Positions 1-5,850 of a DNA stretch of 5,850 nt are shown piece after piece (position 1 is the first letter of the stretch; each line of letters starts with the position of its first letter). The position numbers and the translations under genes are program-made. Location of the stretch: assembly GCA_030592025.1 (NCBI GenBank), contig JAUUZX010000121.1, positions 1-5,850 on the forward strand, in the 5' to 3' direction. The notes below the pieces were generated by a model. The model was not told the origin of the DNA. It saw nothing but the letters and a program-made list of their open reading frames with translations, and searched no databases. This DNA comes from a bacterium. Its GTDB lineage: Bacteria > Krumholzibacteriota > Krumholzibacteria > LZORAL124-64-63.

Positions 1-216
1 GACCAGGCGCGCGAAGTACTGGCCGCTGCCCACGGCGCGGCCCTGGTCGTCCTGGCCGTCCCAGGTCGCCGTGGCCGGTCCGGCGGCCAGATGCGTGTCG
101 ACCAGACGCCGGATCCGCCGCCCTCGCAGGTCATGGATGTCGAGCACGACGCGACCGCCGTGCCTCACTTCATAGCGCAGCACGGTGCGGGGATTGAACG
201 GGTTGGGGTAGTTTTC
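1..216 (-). other. FlgD-Ig / type-IX-like C-terminal sorting domain, incomplete
   Basis: From residue about 1252 the protein reads ENYPNPFNPRTVLRYEV, then VVLDIHDLRGRRIRRLV, ATWDGQDDQGRAVGSGQYF, and leaves the window at ARLV. This is the known 'YPNPFNP-x-T-x-I-x-Y' C-terminal domain, used as a type IX secretion signal in Bacteroidota relatives and widespread in candidate phyla. Only a few residues should be missing, so the stop codon probably lies shortly outside the window. Whether the host has a type IX system cannot be seen here. Confidence 0.8.
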
Positions 217-2868
217 CAGGCGGCCCGCGAGGGGGGTCGGCGGGTCGTCCGGGGTTGCGCTGACGCTCGCGCCCCAGTCCAGGAACACGGGCACCTGGTG
301 AGGCGAGGCCGGGTCGTTGCTGACGATGGTGATGGCGGTCTCGTAGGTGCCGACGGGCAGGCCGTCGGGGGTGATGACGACGGTGACGACGGCCGACGCC
401 CCGGGGTCCACGGTGGTGGCCGCGACGCTGGCGGCGAGCCAGTCCACGGGATCGGTCAGGGCGCCGATGACCAGGGGCAGGGCGCCGTCGTTGTGGAGGG
501 TGAAGGTGGCGGTAGCCGCGTGGGGCAGCGCGCCCAGGGCGGCGGGGATGTCGATGAGACCGGCGCCCGTGTAGTTGTCGCGTCCGGTCGAGGCCGGGCT
601 CGAGGTCACGTCGCTCGCCGTGGTGTCGAGGGCCTGGACCAGCTGGAACGGAGAGAGATCGGGCTCGGCCTCCAGCAGCAGGGCCGCCGCGCCGGCCACC
701 AGGGGGCAGGCCATGCTGGTGCCCGAGTAGGCCACGTAGCCACCGCCGCCGGCGGTGCTGGTGACCAGGTCGCCGGGGGCGGCCAGGTCGGGCTTCACGA
801 GGCCCGGAGGCCAGGGGTAGTCGTGGTAGTCGGTCTCCCCGTGGGGGTTGTCGCTGTCCCAAACCGTGGGGCCGTAGCTGGACGAGCTCCACACGGCGCC
901 GGTGTTCGTGAGGGCGCCCACGGCGATGGCCGCCGTGGCGCCGCCGTTGGGGGCGTGGTAGGGGCCGGGGGCGTCGGCGGGGCTGGTGATGTTGTGGGGC
1001 ACGGCGTAGTGGCCGCCGTAGTTGTCGCCGTTGCCCGCCGAGATGATCCAGGGCACGCCGGCGGCCAGCAACAGCTCGGCCTGGTGCCGGTTGGCCACGC
1101 GGATCCCCTCGTCGGGGTTGGTCCAGCCGCCGGACAACGTGAACAGGTCGACGCCCCGGTCGAGGCCGAACTGGAGGCCCTCGGCCAGGTCCTCCAGGTA
1201 GCCAGGGACCACGCGCAGGGCCATGAGGGTGGCGCCCGGTGCGGCGCCGGTGGTGGTGCCGCTTGTCCCGTCACCCACGACCAGGCCCGCCGTGTGGGTG
1301 CCGTGGTGCCAGCTGGTGTCGCCGTCGTAGGGGTCGCTGTCGTCATCGACGAAATCCCAGCCGTGGTGGGGCCAGGAGACGCCCCCGTCCCACATGTGGT
1401 TCGCCAGGTCGGGGTGGTCGTACTCGACGCCCGAGTCCAGGTGGCCGACGAGGACACCGGCGCCCGTGAGGCCCTGGGCCCGGGCCTGGTCGGCGCCGAT
1501 CATGGGCAGGTGCCAGGCGTCGGCCATGGGGGCGGCGACGGCCATGGGAGCGGTGTCGGCCATGGGAGCGGCGCCGAAGGTGCGTGACGGGGTGTCGTCG
1601 AGCCACAGGGTGCCCACCGCGGGGTGGCCCGCGAGTTGGCGCACCGCGGCGGGGGCGAGGTCGATCCGGAGCACGCCGGCCAGCCACAACGGGCGGACCG
1701 CACCGGCGAGGCCGGCTCCGTAGAGTTGCGCGAGATCGGCCGCGAGGGCGTCCTGATTGCGGGCGAGCTGGCTGCGGGCGGCGTCGATGGCGGCGCGGCG
1801 GCGCTGGTCGGGGGCGGCGCCGGCGAGCAACTCGCCGAGGCGCCCGGCGTCGAGCACCGCGGACGGTTGGATGACCACGGGCAGGAGGTCGTCACCGGCG
1901 GCCTTGTCCAGCTCGGCGGCCAGGCGCGGTGACACCGGTTCGATGTGGACGACGCGGCGCACCGGCGGGTCGGCGACGAGGTCGGCGATCCGGGCCTTGC
2001 CCACATCCGGCGCCATGACGACGACGATCTGCCCGGGCGAGATCCGCAGCTCGGGGTCGCCGGCGAGCCAGTTGAAGGTGCGGCTGACGAGGTTGTTGGA
2101 CTCGTCGCTCTCGGCGACGTCACCCAGGGGGTCGAGGCGCACGGTCAGGGTGTGGGGGCCCGGGCCCACGATGAGAGGATGGTCCTCGACGGTGACGTAG
2201 GAGGCCGTCGGCAGGCCGGTCACGGTCCAGGCGGCGACCAGGACGGCATCCCGCTCCAGGTAGACGCGGAAGTCGTTGTCGGCGTCGGCGAGGCCCACGT
2301 TGGAGAAGGCGAAGCTCACGAAGGTCGTGTCGCCGGCGGCCACCCAGGTGTCCGTCCGTTCGCCGCGCACCGGGGCCGCGATGAGGCACGAGTCCCAGCC
2401 AGCGGGGGTGAAGGGCAGCAGGTCCGGCGCCAGGCTGCGGCGGCTGGTGTAGACGTTGTGGCCCTGGGTCGCGTAGTCGCGGCGGTCGATCCAGGCCGTG
2501 TGGACCGTGCCGCCGGCCCGCACGCCCGCCGCCGAGTGGAAGCTGGGCTCGACCCGGGGCTGGTCGCTGACCGTCTCGATGTCGCGGAAGAAACTGGTGT
2601 GCCCCGAGCCGCCGGCCAGGCGCGAGGCCAGGAAGAATTCGTCGCCGCCGGCGGGGGCGTCCAGCCACAGGATCCCCACGACGCCGTCCGCGGTGAAAAC
2701 CGCCGGGCCCACGCTCTCGTACTCGTCGGCCACGATCTCGAAGGGACCGTACCAGGACGTGCCCCCGTCCCAGCTGTAGTTGTAGACGATGTCGCCGTCG
2801 GTACTGATACCGTCGGTCCAGTCGTGCTGGTAGACGACGAAGACCTCGTCGCCCTGGCCCGCCACCCG
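1..2868 (-). CDS. S8 (subtilisin-like) serine protease, main part of the same gene; C-terminus beyond the window
   Basis: This frame is open from 2868 to position 1 with no stop (956 codons) and continues the gene that starts at 3968; numbering below is for the repaired protein (1323 residues in the window). Domains in order: end of the Asp-box propeller (to about 510); CARDB-type Ig domain (about 539-634, ending DESNNLVSRTFNW); a prodomain-like segment (about 693-792); a short Ala-Pro-Met repeat; the S8 catalytic domain (about 820-1145); a Hydin/ASPM-like beta domain (about 1149-1232); and a YPNPFNP-type C-terminal domain from about 1252. The triad is complete: Asp845 in GHLDSGVEYDHPDL, His889 in HHGTHTAG, Ser1085 in SGTSMACPLVAG, with oxyanion Asn980 in ISAGNGDN. 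It should be an exported endopeptidase, released or attached at the cell surface. The lack of any stop in the first base after repair argues the frameshift is recent or artefactual. Substrate cannot be told from sequence. Confidence 0.9.
274..525 (-). other. Hydin/ASPM-like beta domain of the protease
   Basis: Residues about 1149-1232 start ATATFTLHNDGALPLVIG and continue DPVDWLAAS, TVDPGASAVVTVVI, PVGTYETAITIVSNDP and VPVFLDW. The 'N-x-G-x-x-P-L ... V-x-P-G-x-S-x-x-V ... G-x-Y ... SNDP' signature is that of the small Ig-like domains placed before C-terminal sorting modules in exported proteins. Its role is probably structural. Confidence 0.65.
535..1512 (-). other. S8 peptidase catalytic domain
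   Basis: Residues about 820-1145. Catalytic Asp codon at 1435-1437 (GHLDSG), His codon at 1303-1305 (HGTHTAG), oxyanion Asn codon at 1030-1032 (SAGNGD) and Ser codon at 715-717 (SGTSMACP). The order D-H-N-S and the domain length fit the subtilisin fold with all key residues kept, so the domain is predicted active once the frame is restored. Confidence 0.93.
1519..1572 (-). repeat. Three tandem 18-bp repeats encoding (A/T)APMA(D/V)
   Basis: Three in-phase copies occupy 1519-1536, 1537-1554 and 1555-1572; each has the core CGGCCATGGG on the plus strand, with few differences between copies. They encode residues 800-817 as AAPMAD, TAPMAV, AAPMAD. The repeat lies between the prodomain-like segment and the catalytic domain, where an S8 zymogen is normally cleaved, and is probably a flexible linker. 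Confidence 0.9.
1594..1893 (-). other. Prodomain-like segment located inside the protein
   Basis: Residues about 693-792 run from LLPVVIQPS through a charged helical stretch to VRPLWLAGVLRIDLAP, AAVRQLAGHPAVGTLW and LDD. The layout (beta strand, helix, beta strand, then 'xVRxLaxhPxVxxlxxD') is what inhibitor-I9-like prodomains show just before an S8 catalytic domain. Such prodomains normally sit right after the signal peptide; here about 690 residues precede it. Assignment is by pattern only. Confidence 0.55.
2068..2355 (-). other. CARDB-type Ig-like domain of the protease
   Basis: Residues about 539-634 begin TDTWVAAGDTTFVSFAFSN and end with DPLGDVAESDESNNLVSRTF. The pattern 'FSNVGLADADN ... 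GPHTLTVRLDP...ESDESNN' matches the CARDB (cell-adhesion-related) fold common in large exported bacterial proteins. It probably acts as a spacer or binding module between the propeller and the protease half. Confidence 0.7.
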
Positions 2869-3968
2869 GGGAAGCCGCAGTTGTTGGGGGTCCAGCCCGT
2901 GAAGCTGGCCACGTCGTTGAAGCCGCCGGCGTAAGTGTCGACCGCCACGAGGATCTCCATCTCGCCGGTCCAGTAGTCGGCCTCGGCGTTCACGAAGGTC
3001 ACGGTGCCGGCGTCCATGGTCACGTCGGGCCAGTAGTCGGGGTATCCGTCGGGCAGGAAGTAGTCGTAGGCGATGGACTGGCCGCCGTTGGTGGAGTACA
3101 TCCACAGCAGCGTCCACTCGTACTGGTAGGTGCTGGTGTTGGCGGTGAGCCAGCTGCAGGCGATGAAGACGGTGGCGAAATCACCGGCGCCGCTGACGGC
3201 GATGGACGGCGTGGCCACCACCTCGCCCGTGGGCAGGCCGTAGGTCCAGGCCCAGGTGGACGGGTCGTTGGCCTGGGCGCTGCGGGTGCGCATGACGACG
3301 CCGTCGCCGGTCACCCAGACGATGTGCAGGTAGCCGCCGCCGTCGATGGCCAGCTCGGGCTGGAAGTCGTCGACGCTGGAGCTGGGCGTCTCCCAGGTGG
3401 TCCAGGTCAGGCCGTTGTTCTGGGAGCGGGAGACGTGGATGTCACGGTCGGTGCCGCCCAGGTCGGTGGCGGCGAAGACGGCGAAGAGGTCGCCGGTCAG
3501 GGGGCTGCGGGCCAGGGAGACGTGCTCGTCGTTCATGTCCGTGGGGTTGGCCAGGAGCTGGTCGGCGGTCCAGGGCAGGGCCGCGGGGGCCATGACGAGG
3601 CGGGGGCCGCCGGTACCGTCGGCGGTCGTGGTGTGGCGCATGAAGAAGGGGTCGGACAGGTCGACGGCGAGGGGGCGGGTCTTGGTGGCTGCGGGCTCGC
3701 CGGCGCCGGGGCGGGCGGCCAGGGCGGCGGCGTCCATGTCCCGCAGGGGCAGCACCGCGGTGGGATCGGCCTGGCGGGCGCTCACGCGACGGTGGCCGGG
3801 GACGGTTTCCAGAAGGCCGGCCGGCGGCAGGCGGTCCGATCCGTCGGTCAGGGTCCGGTTCGGGACCGTACGGGGCGCCGTGGGCGCCGTGATTTCTCCG
3901 GCGCTCGCCGTGGCGGCGGTCAGGAGGACCAGGATGGTCGAGGCCGAAAGTCGAGCGCGAGGTGTCAT
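2316..3968 (-). CDS. N-terminal part of secreted S8 protease: signal peptide plus Asp-box beta-propeller (frameshifted)
   Basis: This is the 5' part of the large protease gene. As it stands it encodes 550 residues, but only residues 1-367 (down to about 2868) are authentic; the last 183 are out-of-frame sequence ending at a TGA at 2316-2318. The ATG at 3968 follows a GAGG ribosome binding site at a 5-nt distance and opens a classic Sec signal peptide: MTPRAR, then a hydrophobic core, then ATASA|GE with predicted cleavage after Ala23. Residues 24-144 are a Pro/Ala/Thr-rich region I do not recognise. From about residue 145 the sequence looks like a sialidase/BNR beta-propeller. It has Asp-box-like motifs SQNNGLTW (182-189) and the degenerate STNGGQSI (292-299), plus repeated short beta-strand segments such as LHIVWV. 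The propeller continues past the shift (SWDGGTSW, repaired residues 399-406). Such propellers in exported proteins usually bind carbohydrate or protein; sialidase activity is not implied. Gene identity is firm, ligand unknown. Confidence 0.8.
   Translation of the reverse strand: MTPRARLSASTILVLLTAATASAGEITAPTAPRTVPNRTLTDGSDRLPPAGLLETVPGHRRVSARQADPTAVLPLRDMDAAALAARPGAGEPAATKTRPLAVDLSDPFFMRHTTTADGTGGPRLVMAPAALPWTADQLLANPTDMNDEHVSLARSPLTGDLFAVFAATDLGGTDRDIHVSRSQNNGLTWTTWETPSSSVDDFQPELAIDGGGYLHIVWVTGDGVVMRTRSAQANDPSTWAWTYGLPTGEVVATPSIAVSGAGDFATVFIACSWLTANTSTYQYEWTLLWMYSTNGGQSIAYDYFLPDGYPDYWPDVTMDAGTVTFVNAEADYWTGEMEILVAVDTYAGGFNDVASFTGWTPNNCGFPGWRARATRSSSSTSTTGPTVSVPTATSSTTTAGTGARPGTVPSRSWPTSTRAWARRFSPRTASWGSCGWTPPPAATNSSWPRAWPAARGTPVSSATSRRSATSPGSSPASTRRRACGPAARSTRPGSTAATTRPRATTSTPAAAAWRRTCCPSPPLAGTRASSRPRCAANGRTPGWPPATRPS
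2865..2875 (-). other. Single-base frameshift inside the protease gene
   Basis: Reading on the minus strand, the frame from the start codon is coherent through ASFTGWTPNNCGFP and then turns into low-complexity Ser/Thr/Arg/Pro sequence. The -1 frame becomes coherent exactly there (RVAGQGDEVFVVYQHDW). The join lies in a run of four C (plus-strand G at 2868-2871); one extra C would restore Cys-Gly-Phe-Pro-Arg-Val-Ala. Upstream of this point the -1 frame is Arg/Gln-rich and not protein-like, so the location is tight. Confidence 0.85.
3900..3968 (-). other. Sec signal peptide of the protease
   Basis: Residues 1-23 show two early arginines (TPRAR), a hydrophobic stretch LSASTILVLLTAAT and an A-x-A site (ASA|G). 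There is no lipobox cysteine, so export by Sec and signal peptidase I is expected rather than lipoprotein processing. Confidence 0.85.
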
Positions 3969-4020
3969 GTCCGCCTCTTTTACAGAAAAGACTTTATTTT
4001 GACGTATAATAAGTCTAGCA
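3969..4020 (-). promoter_or_regulatory. AT-rich leader of the protease gene with a candidate -10 element
   Basis: This is the only clearly AT-rich patch in the window. On the minus strand it holds TATTAT (plus 4006-4011; 5 of 6 matches to TATAAT), which would start transcription roughly 30 nt before the ATG at 3968. No good -35 box is found at 15-18 bp. GAGG at plus 3974-3977 is the ribosome binding site, 5 nt from the ATG. The plus strand of the same patch carries a perfect TATAAT (4005-4010), also without a well-spaced -35, so direction is uncertain. Confidence 0.35.
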
Positions 4021-4047
4021 CGATAAGGGAACTCCTGTCCATACCCT

Positions 4048-4060
4048 GCGGACGGTCCGC
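4048..4060. promoter_or_regulatory. 13-nt palindrome in the divergent intergenic region, possible operator
   Basis: GCGGAC, one central G, then GTCCGC form a perfect 6-bp inverted repeat. It lies upstream of both the leftward protease start and the rightward operon, where a regulator could act on either. In GC-rich DNA such a short palindrome can occur by chance. Confidence 0.25.
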
Positions 4061-4080
4061 GTAAACGCCGATTCCCGGTG

Positions 4081-4109
4081 TTGCCGCGGGGGCGGCTAAA
4101 CGCTATGGT
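4081..4109 (+). promoter_or_regulatory. Candidate sigma70-like promoter for the NFACT-R / MscS operon
   Basis: TTGCCG (4081-4086) and TATGGT (4104-4109) each match 4 of 6 consensus bases and are separated by exactly 17 bp. Transcription would start around 4116, leaving a leader of about 40 nt before the ATG at 4159. This placement also argues against the upstream in-frame GTG at 4078 as start. Confidence 0.35.
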
Positions 4110-4158
4110 GCCGGGGCTATGCTGCCTAGGCGTTCCCCATCCCACCCCTGAGGTGACC

Positions 4159-4578
4159 ATGCCCCGTCCGCCCCGCCAGGAGAAGGTACCCCCCCGAATC
4201 TGGGCGTACGTGCTGCCGGGGGACTGGACGGTGCTGGTCGGCCGCAACGACCAGGACAACGACCGCCTCTCCCTGCGGGTGGCCAAGGCCAACGACTGGT
4301 GGTTCCACGTCAAGGGCATGCCCGGCAGCCACGTGGTGCTGCAGGTGCCGGCGGGGGAAGAGCCGGACAACGGGACGGTCAAGGCCGCCGCGGCCGTGGC
4401 CGCCTGGCACAGCAGGAAGCGCGAGGCGCGGACGGTGGCCGTCAGCGCGACCCGCGCCCGATTCGTCACCAAGCCCCGGGGCGCCAAGCCCGGCACGGTG
4501 GAGGTCCGCAAGGAAAAGGTCCTGAACGTGCGGCCGGCGGTGCCCGGCGAGCCGACGAGCTGGGCCGAAGGAGGTTGA
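4159..4578 (+). CDS. Stand-alone NFACT-R (DUF814) domain protein, predicted RNA-binding
   Basis: A 139-residue protein that is almost entirely one NFACT-R domain, the module found near the C-terminal side of RqcH/Tae2/FbpA-type proteins, which bind the stalled large ribosomal subunit with peptidyl-tRNA. The signature is strong: LVGRNDQDNDRLSLRVAK (26-43), then NDWWFHVKGMPGSHVVL (45-61) matching the family pattern D-x-W-(F/L)-H-x-K-x-x-P-G-S-H-V-(V/I), and KPRGAKPGTVEVRKEKVLNV (105-124) matching the KPxGAKPGxV ending. The NFACT-N catalytic-like domain and coiled coil of RqcH are absent, so it cannot perform CAT-tailing alone. The ATG at 4159 is preferred: GAGG at 4150-4153 lies 5 nt before it, and the 27 extra codons from GTG 4078 are not domain-like and overlap a possible promoter. 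Nucleic-acid binding is a family-based prediction; the true role of solo NFACT-R proteins is uncertain. Confidence 0.9.
   Translation: MPRPPRQEKVPPRIWAYVLPGDWTVLVGRNDQDNDRLSLRVAKANDWWFHVKGMPGSHVVLQVPAGEEPDNGTVKAAAAVAAWHSRKREARTVAVSATRARFVTKPRGAKPGTVEVRKEKVLNVRPAVPGEPTSWAEGG
4568..4574 (+). promoter_or_regulatory. Strong ribosome binding site AAGGAGG for the MscS gene
   Basis: A full AAGGAGG lies inside the last codons of the NFACT-R gene, 6 nt before the GTG at 4581. It fixes the channel start at this non-ATG codon and suggests translational coupling with the upstream gene. Confidence 0.85.
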
Positions 4579-4580
4579 CC

Positions 4581-5642
4581 GTGGAGTGGTGGGCATGGCT
4601 GCGCGAACATTTCATCACGGACCCCTGGGTCCACACGGGCGTCATCCTGGTGACGGCGGTGTTGGGGGTGCTGCTGGTCCGGTTCGCGCTGATTCCTTTC
4701 CTGCGCCGGGTGGCGGGGCGCACGGCGTCGACCTTTGACGACAAGGTCCTGGACCGCCTCGCGCCGACCCTCATGCAGACCGTGTTCCTGGTGGCCCTGC
4801 ACCGCATCGTCGTGGATATCCTGTCCGGTACCCGGGGCGACACCATCGCCGTCAGCATCCTGGTCACGCTGCTCGTGTGGACCTGGGGGCGCTTCGCCCT
4901 CAACGTGGGCGAGATCGTCTTCTTCAGCCTCAGCCGGCGGTCCGACCGGTTTGTTTGGGTCCAGCCCACGTCGCTGCCCATGGTCCAGTTCGCGTACAAG
5001 GTCCTGGTCATCGGCGTCCTGACCTACCTGCTCATGTCCGCCTGGCGCCTGGACCTGACCAGTTGGCTGGCCAGCGCCGGTGTGGCGGGCATCGCCTTGG
5101 GATTCGCCGCCAAGGACACGTTGGCCAACTTCATTTCGGGCATCGTCATCCTTATGGATGCCCCCTACCAGGTGGGGGAGTACATCATCGTCGACGGCGC
5201 CACCCGGGGCGAGGTCACGGACATCGGCATGCGCTCGACCCGCATCCTGACCCGGGACAATGTCGAGGTCACCGTACCCAACGCCGTCATCGGCAACGCC
5301 CTGATCGTCAACCAGAGCAGCGGCCCCACCCAGACCCTGCGGGTGAAGGTGGCCGCCAGCGTGGCCTATGGCAGCGATGTGGACCAGGTGCGCGAGGTCC
5401 TCACGGCCTGCACGGTCGGTCTGGCCCACGGCGACCGCAACCGAGAGCCGGTGATCCGCTTCGATGCCATGGGCGCGTCCAGCCTCGACTTCCTGGTCAT
5501 GGTGTGGGTGGATCATCCCCGGTGGCGGGGCAAGATCATCGACGAACTGAACACGCGCATCTACAAGGCCCTCGGCGAGGCGGGCATCGAGATCCCGTTC
5601 CCCCAGCAGGATGTGCATGTGAAGGAGTGGCCGGGGCGGTGA
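4581..5642 (+). CDS. MscS-family small-conductance mechanosensitive channel
   Basis: A 353-residue inner-membrane protein of the MscS family, whose members open under membrane tension to release solutes during osmotic downshock. Hydrophobic segments lie at about 17-41, 62-81, 88-115 and 132-153, followed by the pore-lining helix at about 160-192: SAGVAGIALGFAAKDTLANF continuing ISGIVILMD, with the Gly/Ala packing pattern and the 'GFAAKDTLANF' form common in MscS paralogs. The beta domain follows with VGEYIIVDGATRGEVTDIGMRS and the hallmark TVPNAVIGN (231-239). The C-terminal alpha/beta cage domain ends with the usual EIPFPQQDVHVKEW. At 353 residues with about five membrane segments it is a little longer than E. 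coli MscS (three segments). GTG start chosen for its AAGGAGG site; the frame is open upstream but overlaps the NFACT-R gene. The 2-nt gap makes the two genes one transcript. A sequence TFDDKVLDRL after the first segment also recurs in this family. Confidence 0.95.
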   Translation: MEWWAWLREHFITDPWVHTGVILVTAVLGVLLVRFALIPFLRRVAGRTASTFDDKVLDRLAPTLMQTVFLVALHRIVVDILSGTRGDTIAVSILVTLLVWTWGRFALNVGEIVFFSLSRRSDRFVWVQPTSLPMVQFAYKVLVIGVLTYLLMSAWRLDLTSWLASAGVAGIALGFAAKDTLANFISGIVILMDAPYQVGEYIIVDGATRGEVTDIGMRSTRILTRDNVEVTVPNAVIGNALIVNQSSGPTQTLRVKVAASVAYGSDVDQVREVLTACTVGLAHGDRNREPVIRFDAMGASSLDFLVMVWVDHPRWRGKIIDELNTRIYKALGEAGIEIPFPQQDVHVKEWPGR

Positions 5643-5645
5643 CGC

Positions 5646-5668
5646 CCGAAGGCGATTGAAACCTTCGG
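5646..5668 (+). terminator. Possible terminator hairpin after the MscS gene
   Basis: CCGAAGG (5646-5652) and CCTTCGG (5662-5668) form a perfect 7-bp stem with a 9-nt loop, starting 4 nt after the channel stop codon. The bases after it (TTGTG) are only a weak T tract, so intrinsic termination is plausible rather than certain. Confidence 0.45.
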
Positions 5669-5687
5669 TTGTGCCTCTGAGAATGTG

Positions 5688-5715
5688 TCCGGCCCATCCC
5701 TTGCGGTGGGCCGGA
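5688..5715 (+). repeat. 9-bp perfect stem-loop just before the transposase-like ORF
   Basis: TCCGGCCCA (5688-5696) pairs perfectly with TGGGCCGGA (5707-5715) around a 10-nt loop; a G-T and a C-G pair can extend the stem by two. No T tract follows. It could be a second terminator, part of an element end, or a structure that blocks transcription or translation from entering the ORF that begins at 5717. Confidence 0.6.
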
Positions 5716-5716
5716 T

Positions 5717-5850
5717 ATGCATCATCCCAAACATCCCACCAAATCATGGGCTCCACTCTTCTGCCCCAACCCCAACTGCAGGCACCACAACAACTCAGGC
5801 GATCCCTGGCCCTACAAGAAGATCGGCTACTTCCGGCGACACATCGCCCC
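5717..5850 (+). CDS. N-terminus of a zinc-ribbon transposase-like protein (partial, right edge)
   Basis: Forty-four full codons from ATG 5717 to the window edge: MHHPKHPTKSWAPLF, then CPNPNC (residues 16-21), RHHNNSGDPWPYKKIGYFRRH. The CPxPxC knuckle followed by 'W-x-(Y/F)-K-K-x-G-(Y/F)-x-R-R' resembles the start of transposase-like proteins that carry a two-knuckle zinc ribbon and then a helix-turn-helix; the second CxxC would lie beyond the window. The ATG is the only in-frame start after a TGA at 5678-5680. No Shine-Dalgarno precedes it, because the stem-loop ends one base upstream. The base composition is less GC-extreme than that of the genes to its left, which fits acquired DNA. Family is inferred from this short N-terminus only; it could be an unrelated zinc-knuckle protein. 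Confidence 0.5.
   Translation, partial: MHHPKHPTKSWAPLFCPNPNCRHHNNSGDPWPYKKIGYFRRHIA

Noticed and set aside
91..1587. Plus-strand open frame of 498 codons (and a similar one at 1945-2934)
   Set aside because: Gly/Val/Arg/Ala/His-rich low-complexity translation, antisense to the protease whose catalytic motifs are unmistakable; it is a GC-driven shadow frame.
3977..3990. CTTTT-ACAG-AAAAG hairpin next to the protease ribosome binding site
   Set aside because: A 5-bp, mostly A-T stem is too weak to claim as a regulator or terminator.
3999..4010. TTGACG directly followed by TATAAT on the plus strand
   Set aside because: The two boxes abut with no spacer, so they cannot act together as a sigma70 promoter.
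4124..4131. GCCTAGGC 8-bp palindrome
   Set aside because: Too short and common in GC-rich DNA to support a site by itself.
4078..4158. Alternative GTG start for the NFACT-R protein, adding 27 residues
   Set aside because: The extra residues are not domain-like, no ribosome binding site precedes the GTG, and the stretch holds a candidate promoter; ATG 4159 has GAGG at a suitable distance.
3969..5756. Upstream extension of the minus-strand protease frame to position 5756
   Set aside because: The extension runs antisense through the NFACT-R and MscS genes and gives no domain-like protein; the signal peptide and ribosome binding site place the real start at 3968.

Overview
The window reads as chromosome from a very GC-rich, probably uncultured Gram-negative bacterium. 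Third codon positions are mostly G or C. The large secreted protein ends in a C-terminal module of the YPNPFNP / FlgD-Ig / type-IX-sorting-like kind. That module is typical of the FCB-type lineages and neighbouring candidate phyla such as Eisenbacteria or Krumholzibacteriota. The lineage is an inference from this one module plus composition, not a phylogenetic result.

Positions 1-3968, minus strand: one very large gene for an exported subtilisin-family (S8) protease. In order it has a signal peptide, an Asp-box (sialidase/BNR-like) beta-propeller, a CARDB-type Ig domain, an internal prodomain-like segment, a complete S8 catalytic domain (Asp845, His889, Asn980, Ser1085 when the shift is repaired), a Hydin/ASPM-like beta domain and the start of a C-terminal sorting-type domain. 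The gene runs off the left edge. It is broken by a one-base shift in a C run (G on the plus strand) near 2868-2871. Both sides of the break still look like healthy coding sequence, so a base-call error or a recent mutation is more likely than an old pseudogene.

Positions 3969-4158: a divergent intergenic region. It has an AT-rich patch next to the protease start, a 13-nt palindrome and a plausible sigma70-like promoter facing right.

Positions 4159-5642, plus strand: a two-gene operon. A 139-residue stand-alone NFACT-R domain protein (predicted RNA binding, related to the C-terminal half of RqcH/Tae2) is followed after 2 nt by a 353-residue MscS-family mechanosensitive channel that starts at GTG with a perfect AAGGAGG ribosome binding site.

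Positions 5643-5850: two short hairpins, then the first 44 codons of a protein with a CPNPNC zinc-knuckle motif. It resembles the N-terminus of zinc-ribbon transposase-like proteins and runs off the right edge. Its ATG lies one base after a 9-bp perfect stem and has no ribosome binding site.

No RNA gene, CRISPR array or defence/biosynthetic cluster is visible. The genes do not form an obvious common pathway: a secreted protease, an operon for RNA-binding and membrane-tension functions, and the edge of a possible mobile element lie side by side.
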